From Novosphingobium sp. Gsoil 351 (GTDB taxonomy: Bacteria; Pseudomonadota; Alphaproteobacteria; Sphingomonadales; Sphingomonadaceae), in contig NZ_CP046120.1 of the NCBI RefSeq assembly GCF_009707465.1, positions 1,703,501-1,767,500 on the forward strand: a stretch of 64,000 nt of DNA, given 5' to 3'. A model generated the notes under the pieces. That model ran no database searches. It had not been told where the DNA came from and was given only the letters and a program-made list of their open reading frames with translations. Made by a program: the position numbers and the translations under genes. Shown piece after piece: positions 20,328 through 27,763 of this stretch (within the stretch, counting starts at the first letter, position 1; every line of letters begins with the position of its first letter).

Positions 20328-20495
20328 TCCTCCCCCCTGCAAGGGGAGAGGATAGCCAAGCTTGGCCCGCGGAGCGGGACTAGCGCAGCTTGGAGAGGGG
20401 TGGTCTCCGGCCAGAGCACCCCTCTCCAACTTCGCCTAGCCAGCAAGCTGGCAAGTCTCCGTATCCTCTCCCCTTTCAAGGGTGAGGGCTGCCAA
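20328..20495. repeat. Inverted intergenic repeat, family A, copy 1
   Basis: Two inverted arms face each other. The left arm runs from TCCTCCCCCCTGCAAGGGGAGAG to TTGGAGAGGGGTG (about 20328-20402); the right arm from CACCCCTCTCCAA to the CCTCTCCCC/GGTGAGG end (about 20418-20488). The same GC-rich arms occur at 31282, 36075 and 61488. The element sits between the two halves of methionine synthase, in an otherwise tight operon. Confidence 0.7.
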
Positions 20496-20519
20496 GCCGA
20501 GATTTCACGCACGTTACCG

Positions 20520-21566
20520 CTAAGCCGCCATCACGAACGGCTCCAACCCTGCCAGCCGCGTGACGGGCGCCAGCTCGGGTAGCTTGCGCGGCGGCCGGCT
20601 CGCCGCCGCCGCGGCGATCGCCGCGATGTGCTCGGGCGTCGAGCCACAGCAGCCGCCCAGCACGTTGACCTGCCCCGCCTCGGCCCATTCGCGGACCAGC
20701 GCGGCGGTGGTTTCGGGACGTTCGTCGTACTCGCCCAGCTCGTTGGGCAGCCCGGCGTTGGGATAGACCATGATTGCGGCGTCGGCGATCGCGCTCAGCG
20801 CGCGCACGTGCGGGCGCAATTGCGTCGCGCCGAACGAGCAGTTGAGCCCGATCGTCAGCGGGCGGGCATGGCGCACCGCGTACCAGAACGCCTCCACCGT
20901 GTGGCCCGACAGATTGCGCCCCGAAAGGTCGGTCAGGGTCATCGACAGCATCAGCGGCACCTCGCGGCCCAGCTCGGATTCGAGCTGCTTGACCGCCATG
21001 ATCCCGGCCTTGCAGTTGAGCGTGTCGAACACGGTCTCGATCAGGATGAAATCGGCCCCGCCTTCGACCAGCGCGGCGGCCTGTTCCTTGTAAACCTCGA
21101 CGAGGAAGTCCCAGTCGATCTCGCGAAAGCCCGGATCGTTGACGTCGGGCGAGAGCGACAGCGTCTTGTTGGTCGGCCCGATGGCGCCGGCCACGAAGCG
21201 CGGGCGGCCATCGGCAGCCTCGAACTCGTCCGCCACCCGCCGCGCCATCCGCGCGGATCCCAGGTTGATGTCGCGCACCAGATGCTCTGCTGCGTAGTCG
21301 GCCTGGCTGATCCGGTTGGCCGAGAAGGTGTTGGTCTCGGCGATGTCGGCACCGGCGGCGAAATAGGCGCGGTGGATCGATTCCGGAACGTGCGGTGCGG
21401 TCAGCGCGAGGATGTCGTTGTTGCCCTTCTGGTCCTTGGCCAGCCCCAGCGATCCGGCATAGTCGGCTTCGGCCAGCTTCCAGTTCTGGATCTCGGTGCC
21501 GAATGCGCCGTCGGTGATCAGGATGCGCCTGGCGGCGGCGTCGAGAAACTGTTCGCGCTTGGTCAT
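20520..21566 (-). CDS. metH: Methionine synthase, homocysteine S-methyltransferase subunit
   Basis: A 348-residue Hcy-binding barrel corresponding to the N-terminal domain of MetH ([46 protein letters not shown]). The zinc-binding pair CCG occurs in [14 protein letters not shown]. It supplies homocysteine to the methylcobalamin subunit encoded just downstream. MetH as two polypeptides is common in alphaproteobacteria. ATG 21566 overlaps the metF stop by four bases (ATGA). Confidence 0.95.
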   Translation of the reverse strand: MTKREQFLDAAARRILITDGAFGTEIQNWKLAEADYAGSLGLAKDQKGNNDILALTAPHVPESIHRAYFAAGADIAETNTFSANRISQADYAAEHLVRDINLGSARMARRVADEFEAADGRPRFVAGAIGPTNKTLSLSPDVNDPGFREIDWDFLVEVYKEQAAALVEGGADFILIETVFDTLNCKAGIMAVKQLESELGREVPLMLSMTLTDLSGRNLSGHTVEAFWYAVRHARPLTIGLNCSFGATQLRPHVRALSAIADAAIMVYPNAGLPNELGEYDERPETTAALVREWAEAGQVNVLGGCCGSTPEHIAAIAAAAASRPPRKLPELAPVTRLAGLEPFVMAA

Positions 21567-22486
21567 GGCGTGGGCTCCGGGCGCAATCCGAGCAACTGGC
21601 AGATCGCGTAAGCCTGCTCGGCGCGGTTGAGGGTATAGAAGTGAAAGTCCCGCACCCCGCCCGCGTAGAGCTGGCGGCACAAGTCCGCCGCGGCGACCGC
21701 GGCGACCAGCGCGCGCGGGCCGGGACGTTCGTCGAGCCCTTCGAACAGCGCTTCGAGCGAGGCGGGGATCGTGGTGTTGCCCGACATCCGGCGGATTGCT
21801 GAAAAGCTGGTCACCGGCATGATCCCCGGGACGATCGGCGCCGTGATCCCGGCGGCGAGCGTCTGGTCGAGAAAGCGGAAATAGGCATCGGCGGAAAAGA
21901 AGAACTGCGTGATCGCGCGTGTCGCTCCCGCATCCAGCTTGCGCTTGAGGTTGTCGAGATCGGCCGCGGCGGTCGCGGCGTCGGGATGAACCTCGGGATA
22001 GGCGGCGACCGACAGCTCGAAGTCGCGGCGGGCCTTGAGTCCCGCGACCAGCTCGGCCGCGCTCGAATAGCCGTCGGGATGGGGCGTGAACCTGGCGCCC
22101 TCACCCGGCGGGGGATCGCCGCGCAGCGCGACGATATGACGCACCCCCGCGTCCCAGTACTGCTCGGCGATGTCCCCGATCTCGGCCTTGCTGGCCGCGA
22201 CGCAGGTAAGGTGCGCAGCCGGAACCAGCGCAGTCTCCTGCACGATCCGCGCGACCGTCGCGTGGGTGCGCTCGCGGGTAGAACCGCCCGCGCCGTAGGT
22301 CACCGATACGAAGCTGGGATTGAGCGGAGCGAGCTGGGTGATCGCGTCCCACAGCTGCTGCTCCATCTTCTCGGACTTGGGCGGGAAGAATTCGAACGAG
22401 ACCGCGATGTCGCCGGGCAGGTGCGCGAACGAAGGCTCGCTCGCCGCGCCAGGCTCGGGCCCAGGACGGGGCGCAAGGCGCGTCAT
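21563..22486 (-). CDS. metF: 5,10-methylenetetrahydrofolate reductase
   Basis: Makes 5-methyl-THF, the methyl donor of methionine synthase. The 307-residue protein shows SFEFFPPKSEKMEQQLW at the start, then VTYGAGGSTRERT, GDPPPGEG and ITQFFFSADAYFRF, all standard for the FAD-dependent MetF barrel. Start ATG 22486 overlaps the stop of the regulator gene by four bases. Position between the regulator and metH indicates one SAH/methionine-responsive operon. Confidence 0.96.
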   Translation of the reverse strand: MTRLAPRPGPEPGAASEPSFAHLPGDIAVSFEFFPPKSEKMEQQLWDAITQLAPLNPSFVSVTYGAGGSTRERTHATVARIVQETALVPAAHLTCVAASKAEIGDIAEQYWDAGVRHIVALRGDPPPGEGARFTPHPDGYSSAAELVAGLKARRDFELSVAAYPEVHPDAATAAADLDNLKRKLDAGATRAITQFFFSADAYFRFLDQTLAAGITAPIVPGIMPVTSFSAIRRMSGNTTIPASLEALFEGLDERPGPRALVAAVAAADLCRQLYAGGVRDFHFYTLNRAEQAYAICQLLGLRPEPTP

Positions 22487-23499
22487 GCGCTTTCCTTTCG
22501 GCGGGGGAGCCGGCTGACCGCGTCGGCCCGGCGCAACCCCGTCCAGATCATCACGGTAAGCTCACCGCCGCCCAGCGCTTCGCTGGCCTCGGGAGCGAAC
22601 CCCGCCGCGTCGAGCAATGCGGCGACTTGCTCGCTGGAAAAGCCCAGGCGGACATGGGCGTGGGCGCTGCGCAATTCCTCGCGATCGTGCGGCGCGAAAT
22701 CGACGATGGCGACACGCCCGCCCGAACGAGTGACGCGCGCGGCTTCGGCGAGCACAGCTTCGGGCGACTGTGCGTAGTGAAGCACCTGATGAAACAGCAC
22801 CGTATCGAAGCTGGCATCGGCGAACGGCAAGGCGGCGAAGTCGCCCTGGACCAGCTCGACCCGTCCGGGAGCCAGGTGCTGGAGACGGGCGCGCGCGAGC
22901 CGCAGCATCTCGGGGCTGTTGTCGAGCGCGATTACGGCATCGGCGGCAGGCTCGAACAGTTCGGCCATCCGCCCGGTGCCGGTGCCGACGTCGAGCACGC
23001 GGCCCAGGCCCAACGCATTCTGGGACACGCCGCCGAGCAGCCGGGCCAGCTCCGCCTCGACCGTCGCCTCGGCGCTGTGGAGCGAGCGCAGCACGTCCCA
23101 CTGCGCGGCGTGGCGAGCGAAGTAATCGGCGGCGCGGGCTTCGCGGGCGTGGCGGATCTGGCCCAGGCGCAGGCGGTCGGCCTCGGCCTGCGCGGCGAAC
23201 GCGGGATCGCCCGCTTCGCCGCGGTCGATCAGCCCGGCAACAGCGGCGGCAAGCGGCGGTCGATCCACGCCGGAAATGCTGCGCACAAACACCCAGCTGC
23301 CCTCGCGGCGGCGTTCGGCGAGGCCTGCTTCGGCGAGGATGCGGATATGGCGCGAGACGCGCGGCTGCGACTGGTCGAGCACTTGCGCCAACTCGCCCAC
23401 CGCCAGCTCCATCCGCGTCAAAAGACGCATGATCCGCAGGCGCGTAGGATCGGCGAGCGCGCGCAGGATGTCGATCAGGGTGGCGTCGATCCGGCTCAT
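22483..23499 (-). CDS. ArsR-type regulator fused to a SAM-dependent methyltransferase (SahR-like)
   Basis: The N-terminal 95 residues are an ArsR winged helix (IDILRALADPTRLRIMRLLTRMELAVGELAQVLDQSQPRVSRHIRIL). A class I methyltransferase domain follows with motif I VLDVGTGTGRMAELF and later GDFAALPFADASFDTVLFHQVLHY. Fusions of this type next to methionine genes correspond to SahR-like regulators that sense S-adenosylhomocysteine. Here the gene leads the metF-metH operon and has a 24-bp perfect palindrome just upstream. Whether the methyltransferase fold is catalytic or only a ligand sensor is unknown. ATG 23499 was chosen because upstream codons lie within the palindrome. Confidence 0.88.
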   Translation of the reverse strand: MSRIDATLIDILRALADPTRLRIMRLLTRMELAVGELAQVLDQSQPRVSRHIRILAEAGLAERRREGSWVFVRSISGVDRPPLAAAVAGLIDRGEAGDPAFAAQAEADRLRLGQIRHAREARAADYFARHAAQWDVLRSLHSAEATVEAELARLLGGVSQNALGLGRVLDVGTGTGRMAELFEPAADAVIALDNSPEMLRLARARLQHLAPGRVELVQGDFAALPFADASFDTVLFHQVLHYAQSPEAVLAEAARVTRSGGRVAIVDFAPHDREELRSAHAHVRLGFSSEQVAALLDAAGFAPEASEALGGGELTVMIWTGLRRADAVSRLPRRKESA

Positions 23500-23506
23500 C
23501 GGACAG

Positions 23507-23530
23507 TCATATAAAGAATTCTTTATATGA
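23507..23530 (-). promoter_or_regulatory. 24-bp perfect palindrome, probable SahR-like operator
   Basis: The half-site TCATATAAAGAA at 23507-23518 is repeated in perfect inverted orientation at 23519-23530, so the whole 24 bp is self-complementary with AATTC-like centre. It begins 8 bp upstream of the regulator's ATG. The ATAAAG...CTTTAT core resembles operators of ArsR-family methionine-cycle regulators. Binding would block transcription of the regulator-metF-metH operon. The assignment to this regulator is inferred from position and symmetry. Confidence 0.72.
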
Positions 23531-23657
23531 TGCAACCACTCGGTCGAGCGGTGGCTGGCCCGTCTTGCTCCGCGCCGAACGGGAAGCTGCGCAAGGTGAA
23601 CCGCGGATGAATTTTGGCGTTTGCCTTGGGCTTGGCAAATCGGTAAACAGCCCTCCG

Positions 23658-23707
23658 CCGCCGCGTGTGCGCCTCCCTTAAGGAAGCGGTTCGCGGCGGT
23701 CGTTTTA
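23658..23707 (+). other. GC-rich hairpin followed by TCGTTTTA, upstream of a lipoprotein gene
   Basis: CCGCCGCG at 23658-23665 pairs with CGCGGCGG at 23692-23699, with an inner CCTTAAGG palindrome. TCGTTTTA follows. On the plus strand this looks like an intrinsic terminator placed 17-24 bp before the lipoprotein start. It could be a leader attenuator or end a short RNA transcribed from the 193-bp divergent spacer. No such RNA was identified. Confidence 0.4.
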
Positions 23708-23723
23708 TCGAAGAGGGCCTCTC

Positions 23724-24014
23724 ATGAAGAAGATCATTGCTGCCGCGTTTGCGGTGACCGCCTCCCTGGCTCTCGCCGCTTGCGGCTCGAGCGACAAGGC
23801 TGCCGACGAAGCTGCCGCCGACAACGTCGAAATGCCGGCTGAAGAAGCCATGCCTGCCGACGCCGCGACTGCTCCGGCCGACGCGATGGCGCCTGCCGCC
23901 GATGCTTCGGCTGCTGCTGGCGCCGCGAACGACGCCAAGATGGATGCCGAAGCCGCTGCCGGTGCCGCCGAGAAGGCCGCCGACGAAGCCAAGGCCGAAG
24001 AAAAGAAGATGTAA
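23724..24014 (+). CDS. Small Ala-rich lipoprotein
   Basis: A 96-residue protein with signal peptide MKKIIAAAFAVTASLALAAC ending in a lipobox (LAAC, acylated Cys at 20). The mature part is dominated by Ala, Asp, Glu and Met with repeated EAADNA/ADAAAA-like segments. It is low complexity and probably disordered or helical. No domain was recognised. A GC-rich hairpin with T-rich tail at 24071-24110 fits as its terminator. Confidence 0.75.
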   Translation: MKKIIAAAFAVTASLALAACGSSDKAADEAAADNVEMPAEEAMPADAATAPADAMAPAADASAAAGAANDAKMDAEAAAGAAEKAADEAKAEEKKM

Positions 24015-24070
24015 TCGGCTCCGGCTGCGTGGAAGCGCGGCCGGGATTGCATCCGCCGCAAGGCAATCGG

Positions 24071-24110
24071 GGGACGGAAGCCGGGATGCCGGTTTCCGTC
24101 CCTTTGGTTT
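24071..24110 (+). terminator. Probable intrinsic terminator of the Ala-rich lipoprotein gene
   Basis: GGGACGGAA at 24071-24079 pairs perfectly with TTCCGTCCC at 24094-24102, and an inner CCGG-gatg-CCGG helix extends the stem. TTTGGTTT follows. A second 8-bp hairpin (GCGAGACG 24116-24123 with CGTCTCGC 24129-24136) lies just downstream. The rest of the 24015-24290 spacer is occupied by a family B repeat. Confidence 0.65.
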
Positions 24111-24202
24111 GCGCGGCGAGACGGCTTTCGTCTCGCGGGCCGCCGTGGCATGGCTGGCCGGATGAGACCCGCCACGCCCAAACCGCTTGCCGATTACGTG
24201 AT

Positions 24203-24276
24203 CCGCTCGGGTCGAGCGAAGTCGAGACATGCTGATCTCGCGCAATCGTATCTCGACTGCGCTCGACACGAGCGGG
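24203..24276. repeat. Inverted intergenic repeat, family B, copy 1
   Basis: The left arm (24203-24230) contains GGTCGAGCGAAGTCGAGACAT and the right arm (24251-24276) the inverse, with TCTCGACT and CGCTCGACACGAGCGG. They can pair as one long imperfect hairpin. A second copy with closely similar arms is at 39165-39250 between cbbP and cbbA. It lies directly upstream of the small lipoprotein gene at 24291. Confidence 0.7.
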
Positions 24277-24290
24277 GAGATGCAAAAACC

Positions 24291-24506
24291 ATGAGGGTTG
24301 CCGCCGCGGCGTTTTGCCTATCCCTCGCCGCGTGCGGGCCGGGCGCGGACGATCCCGGCCCGGGCGCGGTGACCGTGGGCGAAGCCAAGGCGCTCGACGA
24401 TGCCGCCGCGATGCTCGACGCGCGTCGCCCGCCTGCCGAAGCCGCGACGGTCGCCCCCGCTCCGCCACCGCCCACGCCCCCGACCACACCATCGGCCAAG
24501 CCATGA
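24291..24506 (+). CDS. Small Pro/Ala-rich lipoprotein
   Basis: A 71-residue product with a short signal peptide MRVAAAAFCLSLAAC (lipobox SLAAC) and a Pro/Ala-rich mature part (APAPPPPTPPTTP). ATG 24291 follows GGGGAGATG-type purine-rich sequence. Its TGA overlaps the next ATG (ATGA at 24503), so translation is coupled to the hydratase-like gene. This pairing is odd because one product is exported and the other cytosolic. Function unknown. Confidence 0.62.
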   Translation: MRVAAAAFCLSLAACGPGADDPGPGAVTVGEAKALDDAAAMLDARRPPAEAATVAPAPPPPTPPTTPSAKP

Positions 24507-25351
24507 GCGATTGGGACGCCTGGATCGGACGCGAGGAACGGCGCGAGGACCGCGTCGAGCCGAGCGCCTATGCGCGCTGGCTGGCCACGCTCGACCGCGA
24601 GGCGCCCGCGGATGGATCGGTCGCGCAGGGATTTCACTGGTGCTTGGCGCTGCCCGACGCGCCGACCGCGGGCCTGGGCGAGGACGGCCACCCGTTGCGC
24701 GATGCCTCGCCGGACAGCTTCCTCCCGCCGGTCCCGCAACCGCGCCGGATGTGGGCTTCGAGCAAAGTCGAATTCCTCGCCCCGCTCCGCGTCGGCGCGG
24801 CGATCGAGCGTCGTTCGAAGGTCGCCTCGGTCACGGCCAAGAGCGGCGCGAGCGGGCCCCTGGTGTTCGTCGATGTAGCCCACGAAACGCACGCCGACGG
24901 CACGCTGGCGGTGCGCGAGGTCCAGAGCCTCGTTTATCGCGATCCGCCGCCCGCGGGGACGCCGCCTGCTCCTCCGGTCGCGGGTCCGGGCAGCTTCGAT
25001 CCCGCCGCGTGGACCGCGCACCGCGCGCTGGCGCCATCCGAGCCGCTGCTGTTCCGTTTCTCCGCGCTGACGTTCAACAGTCACCGCATCCACTACGACG
25101 CGCCCTATGCCACGCATGTCGAAGGCTATCGCGGACTCGTCGTCCATGGCCCGTTGACCGCCAGCTTGCTGCTCGATCTGGCGCGGCGCGAGCTGGGCGA
25201 CAACGCGCTGAAGTCATTCGCTTTCCGCGGCGTCTCGCCGGCCATCGCCGGAGAATTGCTGCACCTCGTGATGCGCAGCAAAAGTGCAGCATACGAACTC
25301 GGTGCCTTCGCGCCCGACGGTCGCGAGGTCATGCGCGCGAGCGCGACCTAG
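24503..25351 (+). CDS. MaoC/FAS1-like dehydratase (HTD2/mesaconyl-CoA hydratase type)
   Basis: A 282-residue double hot-dog protein. The N-terminal half has an FAS1-like dehydratase pattern (FHWCLALPDAP, MWASSKVEFLAPLRVGAAIERRS). The C-terminal half holds the MaoC-like active-site region FSALTFNSHRIHYDAPYATHVEGYRGLVVHGPLTASLL with conserved His/Asp. The family hydrates or dehydrates CoA- or ACP-bound beta-hydroxy or mesaconyl-type acids; the substrate here cannot be decided. It is coupled to the lipoprotein gene upstream and converges with arfB. Confidence 0.83.
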   Translation: MSDWDAWIGREERREDRVEPSAYARWLATLDREAPADGSVAQGFHWCLALPDAPTAGLGEDGHPLRDASPDSFLPPVPQPRRMWASSKVEFLAPLRVGAAIERRSKVASVTAKSGASGPLVFVDVAHETHADGTLAVREVQSLVYRDPPPAGTPPAPPVAGPGSFDPAAWTAHRALAPSEPLLFRFSALTFNSHRIHYDAPYATHVEGYRGLVVHGPLTASLLLDLARRELGDNALKSFAFRGVSPAIAGELLHLVMRSKSAAYELGAFAPDGREVMRASAT

Positions 25352-25768
25352 TCAGTCGAAAGAGACTTTTCCGCGCCCGGCCTTGACCGCGCCGCGCAGC
25401 TTCTTGCCCGCCAGCCGCTCGACCTTGTTGATCCGGTTGACCCGGCTGCGAGCGCGCTTTTCCGGCACCTTGAAGGCATCGGCGACCAGCTTGGCGATCC
25501 GCTCGCGCGCGTCGACGCGGTTCGCCTCCTGGGTGCGGAAGCGGCGCGCGGTCAGCACGATCTCCCCAGCGGCGGTCATCCGGCTGCCCGCCAGCGTCTT
25601 GAGCCGCGCGAACACCGCCTCGTCCAGGCGGAGCGCGAACACGTCGAGCCGCACCTGCACCGCGGTGGCGACCTTGTTGACGTTCTGGCCGCCCGGCCCG
25701 GCCGCCGCGATGAACCGCTCCTCGATCGACGCCAACGCGCGGGCGATCGTCTCGGCCGCGTCGCTCAC
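25352..25768 (-). CDS. arfB: Alternative ribosome-rescue factor ArfB (YaeJ)
   Basis: Peptidyl-tRNA hydrolase that frees stalled ribosomes. The 138-residue protein carries AAGPGGQNVNK with the catalytic GGQ, the release-factor domain-3 fold, and a basic C-terminal tail (AGKKLRGAVKAGRGK) that enters the mRNA channel. The start is GTG at 25768, overlapping the upstream stop (GTGA). It lacks the codon-recognition domains of RF1/RF2, as expected for ArfB. Confidence 0.92.
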   Translation of the reverse strand: MSDAAETIARALASIEERFIAAAGPGGQNVNKVATAVQVRLDVFALRLDEAVFARLKTLAGSRMTAAGEIVLTARRFRTQEANRVDARERIAKLVADAFKVPEKRARSRVNRINKVERLAGKKLRGAVKAGRGKVSFD

Positions 25769-26433
25769 GCTACAGAATCCGGGAGGGCGAACCCCAGCGC
25801 GGCGAAATCGGCGGGCAGCGGGCTGGTCGCGGCGACCGGCGGCTTGCCTTCGCGGGCGATGCTCAGCATCCGGGCGTGGAGCATCGTCCGCATGCCGTTG
25901 CGCGCCGCGCCGTAGACCGGATCGCCGAACAGCGCCGCCCCCAGCCCCGAGGCGGCGTGGACCCGGATCTGGTGGGTGCGCCCGGTCTCGGGCCGGAATT
26001 CGACGAGCGTCAGCCCGCCGCGCTCGTCCAGCTTGCGCCAGTGCGTCAACGAAGGCTTGCCCTTGCGCGCGGGGATCATGCGCCAGCCGTGCTCCGCCGA
26101 GCTGATCTTGCTCAGCGCCAGTTCGATGGTTCCCTCGGCGTCGGCCAGCACCCCGGCCACCACCCCGAGATAGACCTTCTCGACCGCGCGCGCCTCGAAC
26201 GCCGCCGAGAACCGCTTCAGCGCCTTGGGGTTGCGCGCCAGCAGCAGGCAGCCGGAGGTATCGGTATCGAGGCGGTGGACCGGCACCGGCGAACGCTGAA
26301 ACCCGAGCCTGAGTTCGTGCGCCCGATCCTCGAGACAGGCGCCGCCCGCGCGCGGCCGCTCGATCGGCAGGCCCGCGGGCTTGTCGATGATCAGCGCTTC
26401 GCCGTCTTCGAACAGGATGGGAATGGCGTTCAC
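25765..26433 (-). CDS. RluA-family pseudouridine synthase
   Basis: Isomerises uridine to pseudouridine in rRNA or tRNA. The catalytic motif HRLDTDTSGCLLLAR holds the active-site Asp, and RPETGRTHQIRVH is the family's second signature. There is no S4 domain, and at about 222 residues it is a short RluA/YlyB-like member. GTG 26433 is preferred; another GTG at 26451 lies inside a repeat arm. It is coupled to arfB by a four-base overlap. The exact target is not known. Confidence 0.9.
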   Translation of the reverse strand: MNAIPILFEDGEALIIDKPAGLPIERPRAGGACLEDRAHELRLGFQRSPVPVHRLDTDTSGCLLLARNPKALKRFSAAFEARAVEKVYLGVVAGVLADAEGTIELALSKISSAEHGWRMIPARKGKPSLTHWRKLDERGGLTLVEFRPETGRTHQIRVHAASGLGAALFGDPVYGAARNGMRTMLHARMLSIAREGKPPVAATSPLPADFAALGFALPDSVA

Positions 26434-26446
26434 TGGGTCCAATCTT

Positions 26447-26577
26447 TTCACACGAAGACACCAATAAGTCGTGCCGACCGCAGGTCGATCCGATCAATCG
26501 CGGCGAGCGCGCCCTTCGATCGGCAAGCGGCTTCGCCCCGGGTTCAACGTCTTCGTGTCTTCGTGTCTTCGTGTGAA
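26447..26577. repeat. 15-bp inverted repeats with 8-bp tandem repeats between RluA-type and aminotransferase genes
   Basis: TTCACACGAAGACAC at 26447-26461 recurs inverted at 26563-26577. The right side also contains three tandem copies of CTTCGTGT (26551-26574). The 100 bp between the arms holds no gene. No transposase is nearby; the element may be a small non-autonomous repeat. Confidence 0.6.
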
Positions 26578-26584
26578 CCCATCT

Positions 26585-27763
26585 TCACGCCAACGCCACC
26601 GCCTCGGCAATCCGCCGCAGCGCCTCGTCGAGCATCGCCTCGTCGGCGGCAAAGCTGATGCGAAAGCCTGACTCTCCACCGAACGCGCTGGCCGCGACCA
26701 CCGCCACGCCGTGGTCGAGCAGGTGCAGGCATAGCGCCTCATCGGTTCCGAACCGCCCCATCAGCGGCGCGGCGTCGACCAGGCAATAGAACGCACCGTC
26801 GGGCGTCGGGGTCGACAGCCCGGGAATCGCGGCGATCGCCGCCACAACCCGGTCGCGCCGCGCGCGGAACCGCACGCGCCAGTCGGCGAGGAAATCCTGC
26901 GGCCCTTCGAAAGCCGCCACCGCCGCGGCCTGGCTGATCGAGCACGGGTTGCCCGAGCTGTGCGACTGGAGCCGTTCCATTGCCGCGATCAGCCAGCGCG
27001 GGCCGGTCGCCACCCCGATCCGGAAGCCGGTCATCGCATGGCTTTTGGACACGCCCGAGACGGTCAGGATGCGGTCGGCCAGATCGGGGCATTCGACCGC
27101 CAGCGTCGCGTGCGCGCCCGGCGTGTAGCGCAGCGGGGCGTAGATGTCGTCCGACAGCACCAGAACGCGGGGATTTTCGCGCAGTACTGCGCCAATTTCG
27201 CGCAACTGGGAGACCGAATAGACCGCGCCGGTCGGATTGCCGGGGCTGTTGAGCAGGAACCAGCGGGTGCGCGGGGTGATCGCGGCGGCGAGCTGGGCGG
27301 CGGTGATGCGGAAGCCGCCCGCCGCGCTGGTCGGCAACGCGACCACCTCGGCCCCGGCGAAGCGCACCACCTCGGGATAGCTGACCCACCACGGCGCGGG
27401 GATCAGCACGTCGTCGCCCGGATCAAGCGTGGCGAGCAGCGCGTGGAAGATCGCCTGCTTGCCCCCGGCGCTGACCGTGACTCGATCCGGCGTTGCCGCA
27501 ACGCCCAGGTCGCGCGCGAAATGCAGCGCCGCGGCCGCCTTGAGCCGGGCGGTGCCGCCGACGGGCGTGTAGCGGGTGTCGCCCGCATCGAGCGCGGCCT
27601 TGGCCGCGGCCACCACATGCGGCGGGGTCGCGAAGTCGGGTTCGCCGACCGACAGCGAGATGATGTCCCGGCCTTCGGCGCGCAGCCGAGTCGCGCGGTC
27701 GGTCATCGCGCTGGTCTGCGAAGGAGCGATGCGCTGCAACGCGGCGGACAGCCGCTCGCTCAC
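26585..27763 (-). CDS. Class I PLP-dependent aminotransferase (aspartate aminotransferase type)
   Basis: A 392-residue fold-type I aminotransferase of the AspC/AAT subgroup 1b. Visible are SLSVGEPDFATPPHV, NSPGNPTGAVYS, VLSDDIYAPLRY and the PLP lysine in SGVSKSHAMTGFRIG, with the substrate-binding Arg in GFRISFAAD. It probably interconverts aspartate and glutamate, but related transaminations are possible. ATG 27763 overlaps the upstream pabBC stop by four bases. Confidence 0.92.
   Translation of the reverse strand: MSERLSAALQRIAPSQTSAMTDRATRLRAEGRDIISLSVGEPDFATPPHVVAAAKAALDAGDTRYTPVGGTARLKAAAALHFARDLGVAATPDRVTVSAGGKQAIFHALLATLDPGDDVLIPAPWWVSYPEVVRFAGAEVVALPTSAAGGFRITAAQLAAAITPRTRWFLLNSPGNPTGAVYSVSQLREIGAVLRENPRVLVLSDDIYAPLRYTPGAHATLAVECPDLADRILTVSGVSKSHAMTGFRIGVATGPRWLIAAMERLQSHSSGNPCSISQAAAVAAFEGPQDFLADWRVRFRARRDRVVAAIAAIPGLSTPTPDGAFYCLVDAAPLMGRFGTDEALCLHLLDHGVAVVAASAFGGESGFRISFAADEAMLDEALRRIAEAVALA

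Noticed and set aside
26551..26574. Tandem CTTCGTGT copies as a CRISPR-like array
   Set aside because: Repeats are 8 bp, directly adjacent with no spacers, and no cas genes are present.
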